Shown piece by piece: positions 1 through 6,851 of a DNA stretch of 7,776 nt (positions within the stretch are counted from its first letter, which is position 1; each line of letters begins with the position of its first letter). The DNA is from Burkholderiales bacterium. Its GTDB lineage: Bacteria; Pseudomonadota; Gammaproteobacteria; Burkholderiales; Burkholderiaceae_C. The DNA lies in NCBI GenBank assembly GCA_947453585.1, contig CANGHQ010000075.1, forward strand, positions 1-7,776, written 5' to 3'. The translations under genes were made by a program, and so were the position numbers. The notes below the pieces were generated by a model. It was not told where the DNA came from. It saw nothing but the letters and a program-made list of their open reading frames with translations, and made no database searches.

Positions 1-2
1 CG

Positions 3-602
3 GGCAAGCAGCGCAAATACCTGCACGACACCGAAGAAGCTGCGCCCTACCACCAAGAGCCCGGCACCTTTACGCCCTGGCAAGACGTGCCGGCCGGCAC
101 CGACTTGCTGTTTTACGAAGGCCTGCACGGCGCGGTGGTCACGCCCGAAGTCAATATCGCCAAACACCCGGACCTGCTGATTGGCGTGGTGCCCGTGATC
201 AACCTGGAGTGGATCCAGAAGCTGTGGCGCGACAAGTCCAAGCGCGGCTACAGCACCGAGGCGGTGACCGACACCATCCTGCGCCGCATGCCCGACTATG
301 TGAACTACATTTGTCCGCAGTTCATGCACACCCACGTCAATTTCCAGCGCGTCCCCATGGTCGATACCAGCAACCCCTTTACCGCCCGCGACATTCCCTC
401 GCCCGACGAGAGCATGGTGGTGATCCGTTTTGCCAAGCCCAAGGGAATCGATTTTCAGTACCTGCGCAGCATGATCGACGGCAGCTTTATGAGCCGCGCC
501 AACACCATCGTCGTGCCCGGCGGCAAGATGGAGCTGGCCATGCAACTCATCTTCACCCCCTTCATCTGGCGCATGATGGAACGCAAAAAGCGCGCGGCAT
601 GA
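3..602 (+). CDS. cbbP: Phosphoribulokinase, C-terminal part (5' end outside window)
   Basis: Phosphoribulokinase phosphorylates ribulose 5-phosphate with ATP to give ribulose 1,5-bisphosphate, the CO2 acceptor of RubisCO; it acts in the cytoplasm. The reading frame is open from the window edge, giving 199 visible residues. The signature of the bacterial (octameric, class I) enzyme is clear: a Walker B-like FYEGLHG at visible residues 37-43, the stretch KLWRDKSKRGYSTEAVTDTI starting at residue 73, then NYICPQF, THVNFQRVP, VDTSNPF and PDESMVVIRF. The spacing of 38 residues between the Glu of YEG and the Asp of WRD matches Glu131 and Asp169 of the Rhodobacter sphaeroides enzyme as I remember it. 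By that alignment about 90 N-terminal residues, including the P-loop, lie outside the window, for a full length near 291. The stop TGA overlaps the start of the phosphatase gene that follows. Family assignment is very secure; the symbol cbbP (also prkB) follows from this type and its neighbour. Confidence 0.96.
   Translation, partial: GKQRKYLHDTEEAAPYHQEPGTFTPWQDVPAGTDLLFYEGLHGAVVTPEVNIAKHPDLLIGVVPVINLEWIQKLWRDKSKRGYSTEAVTDTILRRMPDYVNYICPQFMHTHVNFQRVPMVDTSNPFTARDIPSPDESMVVIRFAKPKGIDFQYLRSMIDGSFMSRANTIVVPGGKMELAMQLIFTPFIWRMMERKKRAA
599..602 (+). other. ATGA stop-start overlap, cbbP/cbbZ
   Basis: The TGA stop of phosphoribulokinase (600-602) and the ATG of the phosphatase (599-601) share bases. 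This arrangement usually means the downstream gene is translated by re-initiating ribosomes, which would tie phosphatase output to phosphoribulokinase output. No good ribosome binding site precedes the ATG. Confidence 0.85.
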
Positions 603-1276
603 ACCGGTCTGTAAACGCCCCGCGCCTGGTGATGTTTGACCTGGACGGCACCCTGGTCGAAACCGCCCCCGAGATTTGCGACGCCGTCAACGACACGCTG
701 TCCCACTTTGCGCTCGCGCCCGTGGCGCAGCAGCAGGTCAACGACTGGATCGGCCACGGTACGCACACCCTGCTGGTGCAAGCCCTGGCCTTTAGCCAAG
801 GCCAGACCGAGGCGGCAGTGCGCGCGTCTGCCGCCTTGGCCGACATCGCCGCCGTGTTCAAAACCCACTACGCCCAGCGCTGCGGCACCCGCAGCCAGCC
901 CTACGCCGATGTAGTGCAAACCTTGGAGCGGCTGCGCCAGCGCGGCGCGCACCTGGCCGTGGTCACCAACAAGGAAAGCGCGTACACGCAAACGGTGCTC
1001 GACGCCCATGGGCTCACACCGTTCTTTGGCGCCATCATCTGCGGCGACACCTTTGCGACCAAAAAACCCGCGCCCGAGGGCGTGCTGGCTTGCCTAGCGC
1101 AGTTTGGCGTGGCGGCAGTGGATGCGCTTTTTGTGGGCGACTCCAGCATCGACGTGGCCACCGCGCGCAATGCCGGCGTGGCGGTGTGGGCGGTGCCTTA
1201 CGGCTACAACATGGGCGAGCCCATTGCAGCCAGCGCGCCAGACCGCATCATTGCCACGATTGGGGCGATTGAATAG
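599..1276 (+). CDS. cbbZ: Phosphoglycolate phosphatase (HAD family)
   Basis: This 225-residue protein is predicted to hydrolyse 2-phosphoglycolate, the product of RubisCO oxygenation, to glycolate. It has all HAD hydrolase motifs: DLDGT (motif I, nucleophile Asp14 and acid/base Asp16), VVTNK (motif II, Thr123), KKPAPEG (motif III, Lys155/Lys156) and GDSSID (motif IV, Asp181 and Asp185, Mg2+ binding). An alpha-helical cap of subclass C1 type fits residues 20-90. Length matches the Gph/CbbZ family. I chose the ATG at 599 because it overlaps the cbbP stop as ATGA, the usual sign of translational coupling, and puts motif I at residue 14. The frame stays open upstream, but those codons only shadow cbbP. 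There is no strong Shine-Dalgarno sequence, consistent with coupling. Position behind phosphoribulokinase favours the cbbZ role over a housekeeping gph. Other HAD phosphatases share these motifs, so the substrate is partly inferred from context. Confidence 0.93.
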   Translation: MNRSVNAPRLVMFDLDGTLVETAPEICDAVNDTLSHFALAPVAQQQVNDWIGHGTHTLLVQALAFSQGQTEAAVRASAALADIAAVFKTHYAQRCGTRSQPYADVVQTLERLRQRGAHLAVVTNKESAYTQTVLDAHGLTPFFGAIICGDTFATKKPAPEGVLACLAQFGVAAVDALFVGDSSIDVATARNAGVAVWAVPYGYNMGEPIAASAPDRIIATIGAIE

Positions 1277-1281
1277 CGCCC
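1263..1281. terminator. Weak hairpin over the cbbZ stop codon (possible terminator element)
   Basis: GGGCG at 1263-1267 can pair with CGCCC at 1277-1281, leaving a 9-base loop that contains the cbbZ stop. It is the only hairpin I see near the 12-base gap between the two convergent operons. No T-run follows on either strand, so it is not a standard intrinsic terminator. Termination may depend on Rho, or read through into the opposing gene. Confidence 0.2.
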
Positions 1282-1288
1282 GCGCCGC

Positions 1289-2512
1289 CTACTTCACCAA
1301 CTGGTTCATCTCAATAATCGGCAGCAGCACCGCCAGCACGATCAGCATCACCACCAGGCCCATGGCCACGATCAAGAGGGGTTCGAGCAGCGTGGCCAGG
1401 CCCATGGCGCGGCGTTGCACTTCGGTGCTGAGCTGGGTGGCGGCGCGTTGCAGCATTAGCGGCAGCTGGCCGGTTTGTTCGCCCAGGCGGGCAAACATCG
1501 CGAGCAGCGGCGGAAAGCGCTTTTTTTGCGCCAGGGCGGCGGCCAGTGGCGCGCCCTCGCGCACGGCCACCAACGCGTCTTGCGCGTCTTGGCGCATGGC
1601 CTGGTTGCTCAGGGTGTCGGAGGCGGCTTGCAGGGCTTTGAGAATCGGCACGCCTGCACCGGAGAGCATGGCCAGCGTGCTGGCAAAGCGTGCGGTGTTA
1701 AAGCTGCGCGACAGTTTGCCCACCACCGGAATGCGCAGCCAGGCTGCGTCAAACTGGTAGCGCAGCGCGGGGGCGCGCAGCGCCAGGCGCAAGCCCACCG
1801 AGCCCGCCACCACCGCCAGCAGCAGCAGCCAGCCGTAGCTGCGCACCAGGCTGCTCACGCCCAGCATCAGTACCGTGAGCAGGGGCAGGGCGCGCTTGCT
1901 GCCGGCAAATACGCTGGCCACTTGCGGCACCACGTAGGTGACCAAAAAAATCACAATGCACAGCGCCACCAGGCTGACGATGGCCGGGTACAGCGCCGCG
2001 CCCAGCAGCTTGGCGTTCAAAGCCTGCTGGTCTTCCAGGTCGTTGGCCAGGTGTTCCAGCACGGCGCCCAGGCTGCCGCTTTGCTCGCCCGCGCCCACCA
2101 CCGCCACAAAAATGCCCGAAAACTCGCCGGGGTGGCGCGCCAGTGCTTTGGCAAATGTGCTGCCGCTGTTGACCTCGGCACGCAAATCGGCCACCAGGTT
2201 GCGCTCGGCCTCGCGCTCGGCTTCGGTGCTGAGCGACGCCAGCGCCCGCTCCAGCGGAAGACCCGATGCCACCAAACTGGCCAACTGGCGCGTCCATACG
2301 CTCAGGGCGCTGGCGTTGAACACGCGGCGGCGAAACAGACCCGTGTTGCCGCTGCCCTCGCCCTGCGCGCCTGAGGCCACGGGTTCGACCTTGAGCGGCA
2401 CCAGCGCCTGCGCGCGCAACTGCGTGCGCGCGGCCTTGGCCGAATCGGCCTCAACCGTGCCTCGGTGCAAGAGGCCGTCGGCTGTCAGGGCTTCAAAAGC
2501 GTAGGCGGGCAT
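1289..2512 (-). CDS. gspF: Type II secretion inner-membrane platform protein GspF
   Basis: GspF is the only polytopic inner-membrane protein of the T2SS core. It is thought to couple the GspE ATPase to pseudopilus assembly. The 407 residues show the two-copy T2SSF architecture: a short N-terminal region (YAFEALTADG, residues 4-13), a first cytoplasmic helical domain around 70-170, and a second around 272-370. The repeat is visible in paired motifs: RQLASLVASGLPLERAL with STLAMLSGAGVPILKAL, and GEQSGSLGAVLEHLA with GEQTGQLPLMLQRAA. Hydrophobic membrane segments are near 172-197, 220-245 and 372-400, the normal three. Length is typical (about 400). The ATG at 2512 gives the family's usual N-terminus and lies 20 bases after the gspE stop, with a modest AAGG ten bases upstream. 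It is the last gene of the visible operon. The sequence has two 7-base homopolymer runs. Confidence 0.96.
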   Translation of the reverse strand: MPAYAFEALTADGLLHRGTVEADSAKAARTQLRAQALVPLKVEPVASGAQGEGSGNTGLFRRRVFNASALSVWTRQLASLVASGLPLERALASLSTEAEREAERNLVADLRAEVNSGSTFAKALARHPGEFSGIFVAVVGAGEQSGSLGAVLEHLANDLEDQQALNAKLLGAALYPAIVSLVALCIVIFLVTYVVPQVASVFAGSKRALPLLTVLMLGVSSLVRSYGWLLLLAVVAGSVGLRLALRAPALRYQFDAAWLRIPVVGKLSRSFNTARFASTLAMLSGAGVPILKALQAASDTLSNQAMRQDAQDALVAVREGAPLAAALAQKKRFPPLLAMFARLGEQTGQLPLMLQRAATQLSTEVQRRAMGLATLLEPLLIVAMGLVVMLIVLAVLLPIIEMNQLVK

Positions 2513-2522
2513 GAATCAAAGG

Positions 2523-2526
2523 CCTT
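2523..2526 (-). promoter_or_regulatory. Possible ribosome binding site of gspF
   Basis: AAGG on the - strand sits in the 20-base gspE-gspF gap, ten bases before the ATG. It is short and slightly distant, so only weak support. It is the one junction in the gsp block with room for a ribosome binding site outside coding sequence. Confidence 0.35.
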
Positions 2527-2532
2527 GGACGC

Positions 2533-3921
2533 TCAGTCGCGCGTCACGCGCAGCAGCTCTTCGCGCGTGGTGATACCGGCGTCCACCAGGCGCTGGCCGT
2601 CGTCGCGCATCAGCACCATGCCGCTGGCCAGCGCCGCGTCGCGGATGGCAGCCTCAGACGCCTGGTTGTGGATCTGGGCGTGGATGGCGTCGTCGGTCAC
2701 CAGCAGTTCAAACACACCGGTGCGCCCGGCGTAGCCAGTGTGGCCGCACTGCGCGCAGCCCGCGCCGCTGCAGGCGGTGCAGCGCTTGCGCACCAGGCGC
2801 TGGGCCAGCACGCCCAAGAGTGAGGAACTGAGCAAAAACGGCTCCACGCCCATGTCGGTCAGGCGGGTTACGGCGCTGGCGGCGTCGTTGGTGTGCAGGG
2901 TGGCTAGCACCAGGTGGCCGGTGAGCGAGGCCTGGATGGCGATTTGCGCGGTCTCAAAATCGCGAATCTCGCCGATCATGATCACGTCCGGGTCTTGGCG
3001 CAAGATGGCGCGCAGGGCTTTGGCAAAAGTGAGGTCAATCTTGGCGTTCACTTGGGTCTGGCCCACGCCCGCCAACTCATACTCAATCGGGTCTTCCACC
3101 GTCATGATGTTGCTGCCGCGCGTATCGAGCCGCTGGAGCCCGGCATACAGCGTGGTGGTCTTGCCCGAGCCGGTGGGGCCTGTGACCAGAATGATGCCGT
3201 GGGGCTGCACCAGCAGGTGCGTAAAACGCGCCAGCACGTCGCCCTGCATGCCCACCGATTCCAAGCTGAGTTTGCTCTCACTCTTGTCCAGCAGGCGCAG
3301 CACCGCGCGCTCGCCGTGGGCGCTGGGCAGGGTGCTCACCCGCACGTCCACCGCCCGCGTACCAATGCGCAGCGAGATGCGGCCGTCTTGCGGCAGGCGG
3401 CGCTCGGCGATGTCGAGCTCGGCCATGATTTTCAGGCGCGAGATGAGGGCGGCGTGCAGCGCGCGGTTGGGTTGCACCACCTCGCGCAAGTTGCCATCGA
3501 CCCGAAAGCGCACCACCGAATGGCGCTCGTAGGGCTCGATGTGGATGTCGCTGGCGCCGTCGCGCGCGGCCTGCGTGAGCAAGGCGTTGAGCATGCGGAT
3601 GATGGGCGCGTCGTCGGACGTTTCCAGCAGGTCTTCAATGGCCGGCAGGTCTTGCATCATGCGGCTCAGATCGGCCTCGCCTTCGACTTCGCTCACCACC
3701 GCCGCCGCGCTGGACTCGCCCTGCGCATAAGCGGCGCTGATGCGCTGCGCCAGCGCTGGCGCAGCATGGCTTTGCACCTGTTGCACCGGGTATTTGCGCA
3801 GCGCCTCGGCAATGCCGCTGGGCTGCGACAGGGGCTGCACGTGCAGCGTCAGGCCCTGGGCGTCGTCTTCCAGCAGCACTTGCTGGCTGCGCGCAAAAGC
3901 ATAGGGCAGCGGGTAGCGCAT
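2533..3921 (-). CDS. gspE: Type II secretion traffic ATPase GspE
   Basis: GspE is the cytoplasmic hexameric ATPase that powers the T2SS, bound to GspL and GspF. The 462 residues carry a short N-terminal N1E-like region, an Ala-rich linker (about 52-75), the N2E domain (DGASDIHIEPY at 121-131, RVDGNLREV), then the catalytic domain: Walker A GPTGSGKTT (248-256, Lys254), Asp box TVEDPIEY (274-281), Walker B DVIMIGEIRD (312-321, Glu318) and His box TGHLVLATLHTNDA (334-347, His343). The zinc-binding cysteines are present but compact: C381-x2-C384-x4-C389-x2-C392, followed by GYAGRTGVFEL. Classical GspE has a loop of roughly 30 residues between the CxxC pairs, which largely explains this protein's length below the usual 490-500. 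The frame is open upstream to 4080, but those codons overlap gspD; the ATG at 3921, one base after the gspD stop, gives the family N-terminus (MRYPLPYAFARSQQ). PilB-type ATPases share these motifs, but the neighbours decide for GspE. Confidence 0.95.
   Translation of the reverse strand: MRYPLPYAFARSQQVLLEDDAQGLTLHVQPLSQPSGIAEALRKYPVQQVQSHAAPALAQRISAAYAQGESSAAAVVSEVEGEADLSRMMQDLPAIEDLLETSDDAPIIRMLNALLTQAARDGASDIHIEPYERHSVVRFRVDGNLREVVQPNRALHAALISRLKIMAELDIAERRLPQDGRISLRIGTRAVDVRVSTLPSAHGERAVLRLLDKSESKLSLESVGMQGDVLARFTHLLVQPHGIILVTGPTGSGKTTTLYAGLQRLDTRGSNIMTVEDPIEYELAGVGQTQVNAKIDLTFAKALRAILRQDPDVIMIGEIRDFETAQIAIQASLTGHLVLATLHTNDAASAVTRLTDMGVEPFLLSSSLLGVLAQRLVRKRCTACSGAGCAQCGHTGYAGRTGVFELLVTDDAIHAQIHNQASEAAIRDAALASGMVLMRDDGQRLVDAGITTREELLRVTRD
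3744..3765. repeat. Perfect 22-base palindrome inside gspE
   Basis: The half-site GCTGCGCCAGC (3744-3754) is followed directly by its exact reverse complement (3755-3765). It encodes residues 53-60 of GspE (AAPALAQR) in the Ala-rich linker between the N-terminal regions. It could form a cruciform or an mRNA hairpin, or be chance in Ala codon-rich DNA. Confidence 0.9.
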
Positions 3922-3922
3922 C

Positions 3923-6037
3923 TCAGGGCGCAGCCTTCTTGGGCTGGGCCACCGGAGCGGCCGCAGGCAGGGTGGGCGCCTCGTTGATCGGCACTTTGGC
4001 GTCGGGCACGGGCTGGGCGTCTTGCATGCCGGTGCGCATTTGCTCGTAGCGGTCCAGCGACAGGCGCTCGGTGGAGGCACTGTCGCGCACCACCACCGGG
4101 CGCAGGAACACCATCAGGTTGGTCTTTTTGCGGGTGCGGGCTTCGCTCTTGAACAGATTGCCAAAAAACGGCACATCGCTCACGCCCGGCACCTTGTCGC
4201 CGCTACCGGTAAATTCGTCTTGCAGCAAGCCGCCCAGGACCACCACCGAGCCGTCGTCCACCAGCACGTTCGATTCAATCGTGCGCTTATTGGTGGTCGG
4301 CCCATTGGGCGCGTTGACCGTAGAGGCCTGCACGCTGGAGACTTCTTGGAAGATGGTCAGCTTGACGGTGCCGTTTTCGCTGATTTGCGGCTTGACCTTG
4401 AGCGTCAGGCCCACGTCTTTGCGCTCAATGGTTTGGAAGGGGTTGACCGAGCCGGTGCCCGAGTTGGTGTTGGTGAACTGTCCCGTGACAAAAGGCACGT
4501 TCTGGCCAATGACGATCTTGGCCTCTTCGTTGTCCAGCGTGAGCAAATTGGGTGTGGACAAGACGTTGCCTGCGCCGGTGGACTCCAGAAACCGGGCCAA
4601 AAAGCCCAGCACATAGACGCCGTTGGTTTGCTGGGCCACACCCACATTCAGGCCAGTGGCGGGCAGCACCGCGCCCGAGGCGCCGCCGGTGGCCAGGTTG
4701 ATGATGTTTTTGCCGGCCGCGCCAAAGTTGGTGCCCAAGAGGCCAATCTTGCTGTCGCCGTTGTTGCCCAAGGCGCCCTGCCATTGCACGCCAAATTCGG
4801 CGGCGCGGTCGGCGCTCACTTCGGCAATCAGGCTTTCCACATAGACCTGCGCCCGGCGTGCGTCCAAGCGCTCAATCACCTCGCGCAACTGGCGGTACTG
4901 CGGGTCGGGCGCGGTGATGATGAGCGAGTTGGTGGCCGTGTCGGCCTGCACCTGGCCGCCTGAAGTGGCTGCTTGTGCGCCTGCCGCGCCTGGCGCAGCG
5001 CTCCCGCTTGGCGCACTCGGTGCGGGGTTGACGGCAGCGCCGCTGAGCGCCGCGCGCAAGGTGGCCGCGAGCTTGGTGGCGTCGGCATTTTTCAGGTAGA
5101 CCACGTGCAGGTTGCCCAGGTCGCCATTGCTTTTGCTCGAAGGCTGGTCGAGCTTTTCTACCAACGATTTGACCAGCGCCACACGCGCCGGGTTGGCTGC
5201 GCGCACGATCAGCGTGTTGCTGCGTGACTCGGCAATCACCGTGGTCTTAAACCCCGTGTCTGCCGCGCCGGCCGCTGCGCCCGTGGTGGTGGCGCTGGCG
5301 TCGATGAGTTTGAGGATGAGCGGCGCCAGGTCCACGGCAATCGCGTTTTTGAGCTCAATCACCTCGACCTCGGTGGCGTTGGACACGTCCATGGCGGCAA
5401 TGATGCGGGCGATGCGCCGCAGGTTGTCGGCGTAGTCGGTAATCACCAGCGAGTTGTTGCCGGGGTTGGCGTTGATGGTGTTGTTGGGGCTGATCAAGGG
5501 GCGCAGCACCGCCACCAGGTTGGTGGCTGACTCAAAATTGAGCCTAAAGATCTGCGTCACGATCTGTCCGCCGGTGGCGCCCTTGGGCGCGCTGTCGTTG
5601 GTTTCCACCGCGCCGCTTTGCAGCTTGGCATCGGCCTCGGGCACGACCTTGAACAGCCCGGCCGATTCGACCATCGTAAAACCCTGCAAACGCAGGCTGG
5701 TCAAAAACTGCGCCATGGCCGTCGAGCGGTTGACGGGCTTCTCGGTGACCAGAGTGAGCTTGCCTTTGACGCGGGGATCCACCACCACGTTCATTCCGTA
5801 CAGCAGGCCGATAGTGCGCGCCACGGACTCGATCTCCGCATCGGTAAAGTTCAGCGTAATGGGGTCGCCCGGCTTGGGCGCGCTGGTGCTGGGCAGCGGT
5901 GCGGCTGGGGCGTTTTGCGCCAGCGCTACCGGCGCCCAAGCGCCAGTAGCACCCGCCAGCACGGTGGCCGCAAGCAGGGCACCCAGGCGCGTGCGCGCCG
6001 GGCTTGGAGCCGTGGGAGAAATGCGCGTTGGTGTCAT
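3923..6037 (-). CDS. gspD: Type II secretion outer-membrane secretin GspD
   Basis: GspD forms the multimeric gated channel through which folded proteins cross the outer membrane. The 704-residue precursor starts with a Sec signal peptide: an Arg-containing start, hydrophobic core about 19-35, and likely cleavage after ALA (38-40). There is no lipobox. Domains in order: N0 (about 58-130, starting ITLNFTDAEIESVARTIG), N1 (about 160-220, NPGNNSLVITDYADNLRRI), N2 (about 222-300, SRSNTLIVRA), N3 (about 308-393, TNSLIITAPDPQYRQLREVI), and the secretin domain (about 394-650, with VYVESLIAEV, LSTPNLLTLDNEEAKIVIG, VPGVSDVPFFGNLFK and NLMVFLRPVVV). N3 contains a Pro/Ala/Ser/Gly-rich insert at 333-361. 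The C-terminal tail (about 655-704) includes SLDRYEQMRTGMQ and ends Pro/Ala-rich; whether it binds a pilotin is unknown. The ATG at 6037 follows the gspN stop by 6 bases and gives a sound signal peptide. Length is within the 650-750 family range. Confidence 0.96.
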   Translation of the reverse strand: MTPTRISPTAPSPARTRLGALLAATVLAGATGAWAPVALAQNAPAAPLPSTSAPKPGDPITLNFTDAEIESVARTIGLLYGMNVVVDPRVKGKLTLVTEKPVNRSTAMAQFLTSLRLQGFTMVESAGLFKVVPEADAKLQSGAVETNDSAPKGATGGQIVTQIFRLNFESATNLVAVLRPLISPNNTINANPGNNSLVITDYADNLRRIARIIAAMDVSNATEVEVIELKNAIAVDLAPLILKLIDASATTTGAAAGAADTGFKTTVIAESRSNTLIVRAANPARVALVKSLVEKLDQPSSKSNGDLGNLHVVYLKNADATKLAATLRAALSGAAVNPAPSAPSGSAAPGAAGAQAATSGGQVQADTATNSLIITAPDPQYRQLREVIERLDARRAQVYVESLIAEVSADRAAEFGVQWQGALGNNGDSKIGLLGTNFGAAGKNIINLATGGASGAVLPATGLNVGVAQQTNGVYVLGFLARFLESTGAGNVLSTPNLLTLDNEEAKIVIGQNVPFVTGQFTNTNSGTGSVNPFQTIERKDVGLTLKVKPQISENGTVKLTIFQEVSSVQASTVNAPNGPTTNKRTIESNVLVDDGSVVVLGGLLQDEFTGSGDKVPGVSDVPFFGNLFKSEARTRKKTNLMVFLRPVVVRDSASTERLSLDRYEQMRTGMQDAQPVPDAKVPINEAPTLPAAAPVAQPKKAAP

Positions 6038-6043
6038 AGAAGT

Positions 6044-6838
6044 TCAACCCACTTTGATGATGGAGCGCGCGCCCTCGCGCCGTCCGATGATGTTCAAGAG
6101 ATTGGACAGTGCCTCTTGGCGCTTGGGCGCGGCACTGGCCTCGCCTTCAAAGCGCAAGCGTCCGTCCGTCCATTGGCCGCTGCCACGCAATTGCAGGCTG
6201 CCTTGCGTGGTGCTCAGATTCAAGCGCGGCGTGTCGCCGCCATCCACCACAAAGCGGTAGCTGCCCATGGGCCGCAGCGTAGACAGGCGCGAGGCCACGT
6301 CAACCGCGTCCACCTGCAACTGGCCTTGCAGCGCCAGCCGCCCATGCACCCACTGCGCGCCAAAGCCCTGGCTGGACAAGGCCAGCTGGCCTTCGGCGCG
6401 GATGGTGTTCCAGGGCGTGCCCAGACCGGTGAGCAGCAGCGCGGGCCACTGCGAGCGCTGGTCTTGCACGCGCATTTGCACGCCGCCCCAGCGCGGCAGC
6501 ACATCCAGCGCCAAGGGGGATTGCATGCAGCAGTCGGCAAACACCGAGACTTGCAACTGGCCCCAGCCCGGCTGCACGCGCCAAGCCAGGCGCCCGGGCA
6601 GGGTGCTGCTGTCGCTGCTGCCAGGGCCGCCGGTCAGGGTGAGCTGGGTTGAGCCATTCCACACCGTGCCGCGCGCGTCTTGCAGCAGCACTTGGCCGCC
6701 ACTGGCGGCCTGCACGCCGCCTGCCAGCCAGACCGCCGGGGCAAACAGCACGGTAGCCAGCAGCAAACCCAGCGCCGCGCCAGAAAACGCCCAGCCCCAG
6801 GGCGTGCGGGCGGGGGCAAATGTGGAGGTGCGGGCCAT
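6044..6838 (-). CDS. gspN: Type II secretion accessory protein GspN
   Basis: GspN is a bitopic inner-membrane protein with a periplasmic domain; it occurs in only some T2SS loci and its exact role is unsettled. The 264 residues show a short cytoplasmic N-terminus, a membrane segment about 17-40, and then a beta-rich domain. Family hallmarks are ARGTVWNGSTQLTL (55-68), repeated amphipathic strands such as HGRLALQGQLQVDAVDV (165-181), and a conserved C-terminus, GSGQWTDGRLRFEGEASAAP (219-238) followed by LSNLLNIIGRREGARSIIKVG to the end. The protein's only cysteines are adjacent (C103-C104). The ATG at 6838 lies 13 bases after the gspM stop without an obvious ribosome binding site, and puts the membrane segment near the N-terminus as expected. 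Its position between gspM and gspD supports the assignment. The alternative, an unrelated bitopic protein, is unlikely given the C-terminal motif. Confidence 0.91.
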   Translation of the reverse strand: MARTSTFAPARTPWGWAFSGAALGLLLATVLFAPAVWLAGGVQAASGGQVLLQDARGTVWNGSTQLTLTGGPGSSDSSTLPGRLAWRVQPGWGQLQVSVFADCCMQSPLALDVLPRWGGVQMRVQDQRSQWPALLLTGLGTPWNTIRAEGQLALSSQGFGAQWVHGRLALQGQLQVDAVDVASRLSTLRPMGSYRFVVDGGDTPRLNLSTTQGSLQLRGSGQWTDGRLRFEGEASAAPKRQEALSNLLNIIGRREGARSIIKVG

Positions 6839-6851
6839 CGGTTGCGGGCAA

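Noticed and set aside
209..598. N-terminal extension of the phosphatase gene through an in-frame upstream ATG at 209
   Set aside because: The extra 130 codons lie out of frame within cbbP and look like shadow sequence; the HAD domain starts properly from the ATG at 599.
1475..2374. Long open frame on the + strand opposite gspF (299 codons)
   Set aside because: Translation is rich in His, Arg, Gln and Ala without any domain. It is a typical shadow of a GC-rich gene, and gspF on the - strand is unmistakable.
2411..2432. Inverted repeat CGCGCGCA / TGCGCGCG with a 6-base spacer inside gspF
   Set aside because: Made only of alternating C and G plus one base, in Arg/Ala/Gln codons; expected from composition, and no regulatory context.
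2914..3987. Long open frame on the + strand opposite gspE (357 codons)
   Set aside because: It mirrors codon bias of gspE, crosses the gspD/gspE junction, and has no recognisable motif.
3922..4080. Upstream start for gspE at 4080
   Set aside because: It would overlap gspD by over 150 bases and add a Pro/Arg/Cys-rich stretch unlike any GspE N-terminus.
4022..4963. Long open frame on the + strand opposite gspD (313 codons)
   Set aside because: Composition artefact; the gspD frame carries all secretin motifs without a break.
5618..6652. Long open frame on the + strand opposite gspD and gspN (344 codons)
   Set aside because: It spans two real genes and their junction on the other strand, and has low-complexity Arg/Gln/Ala content.
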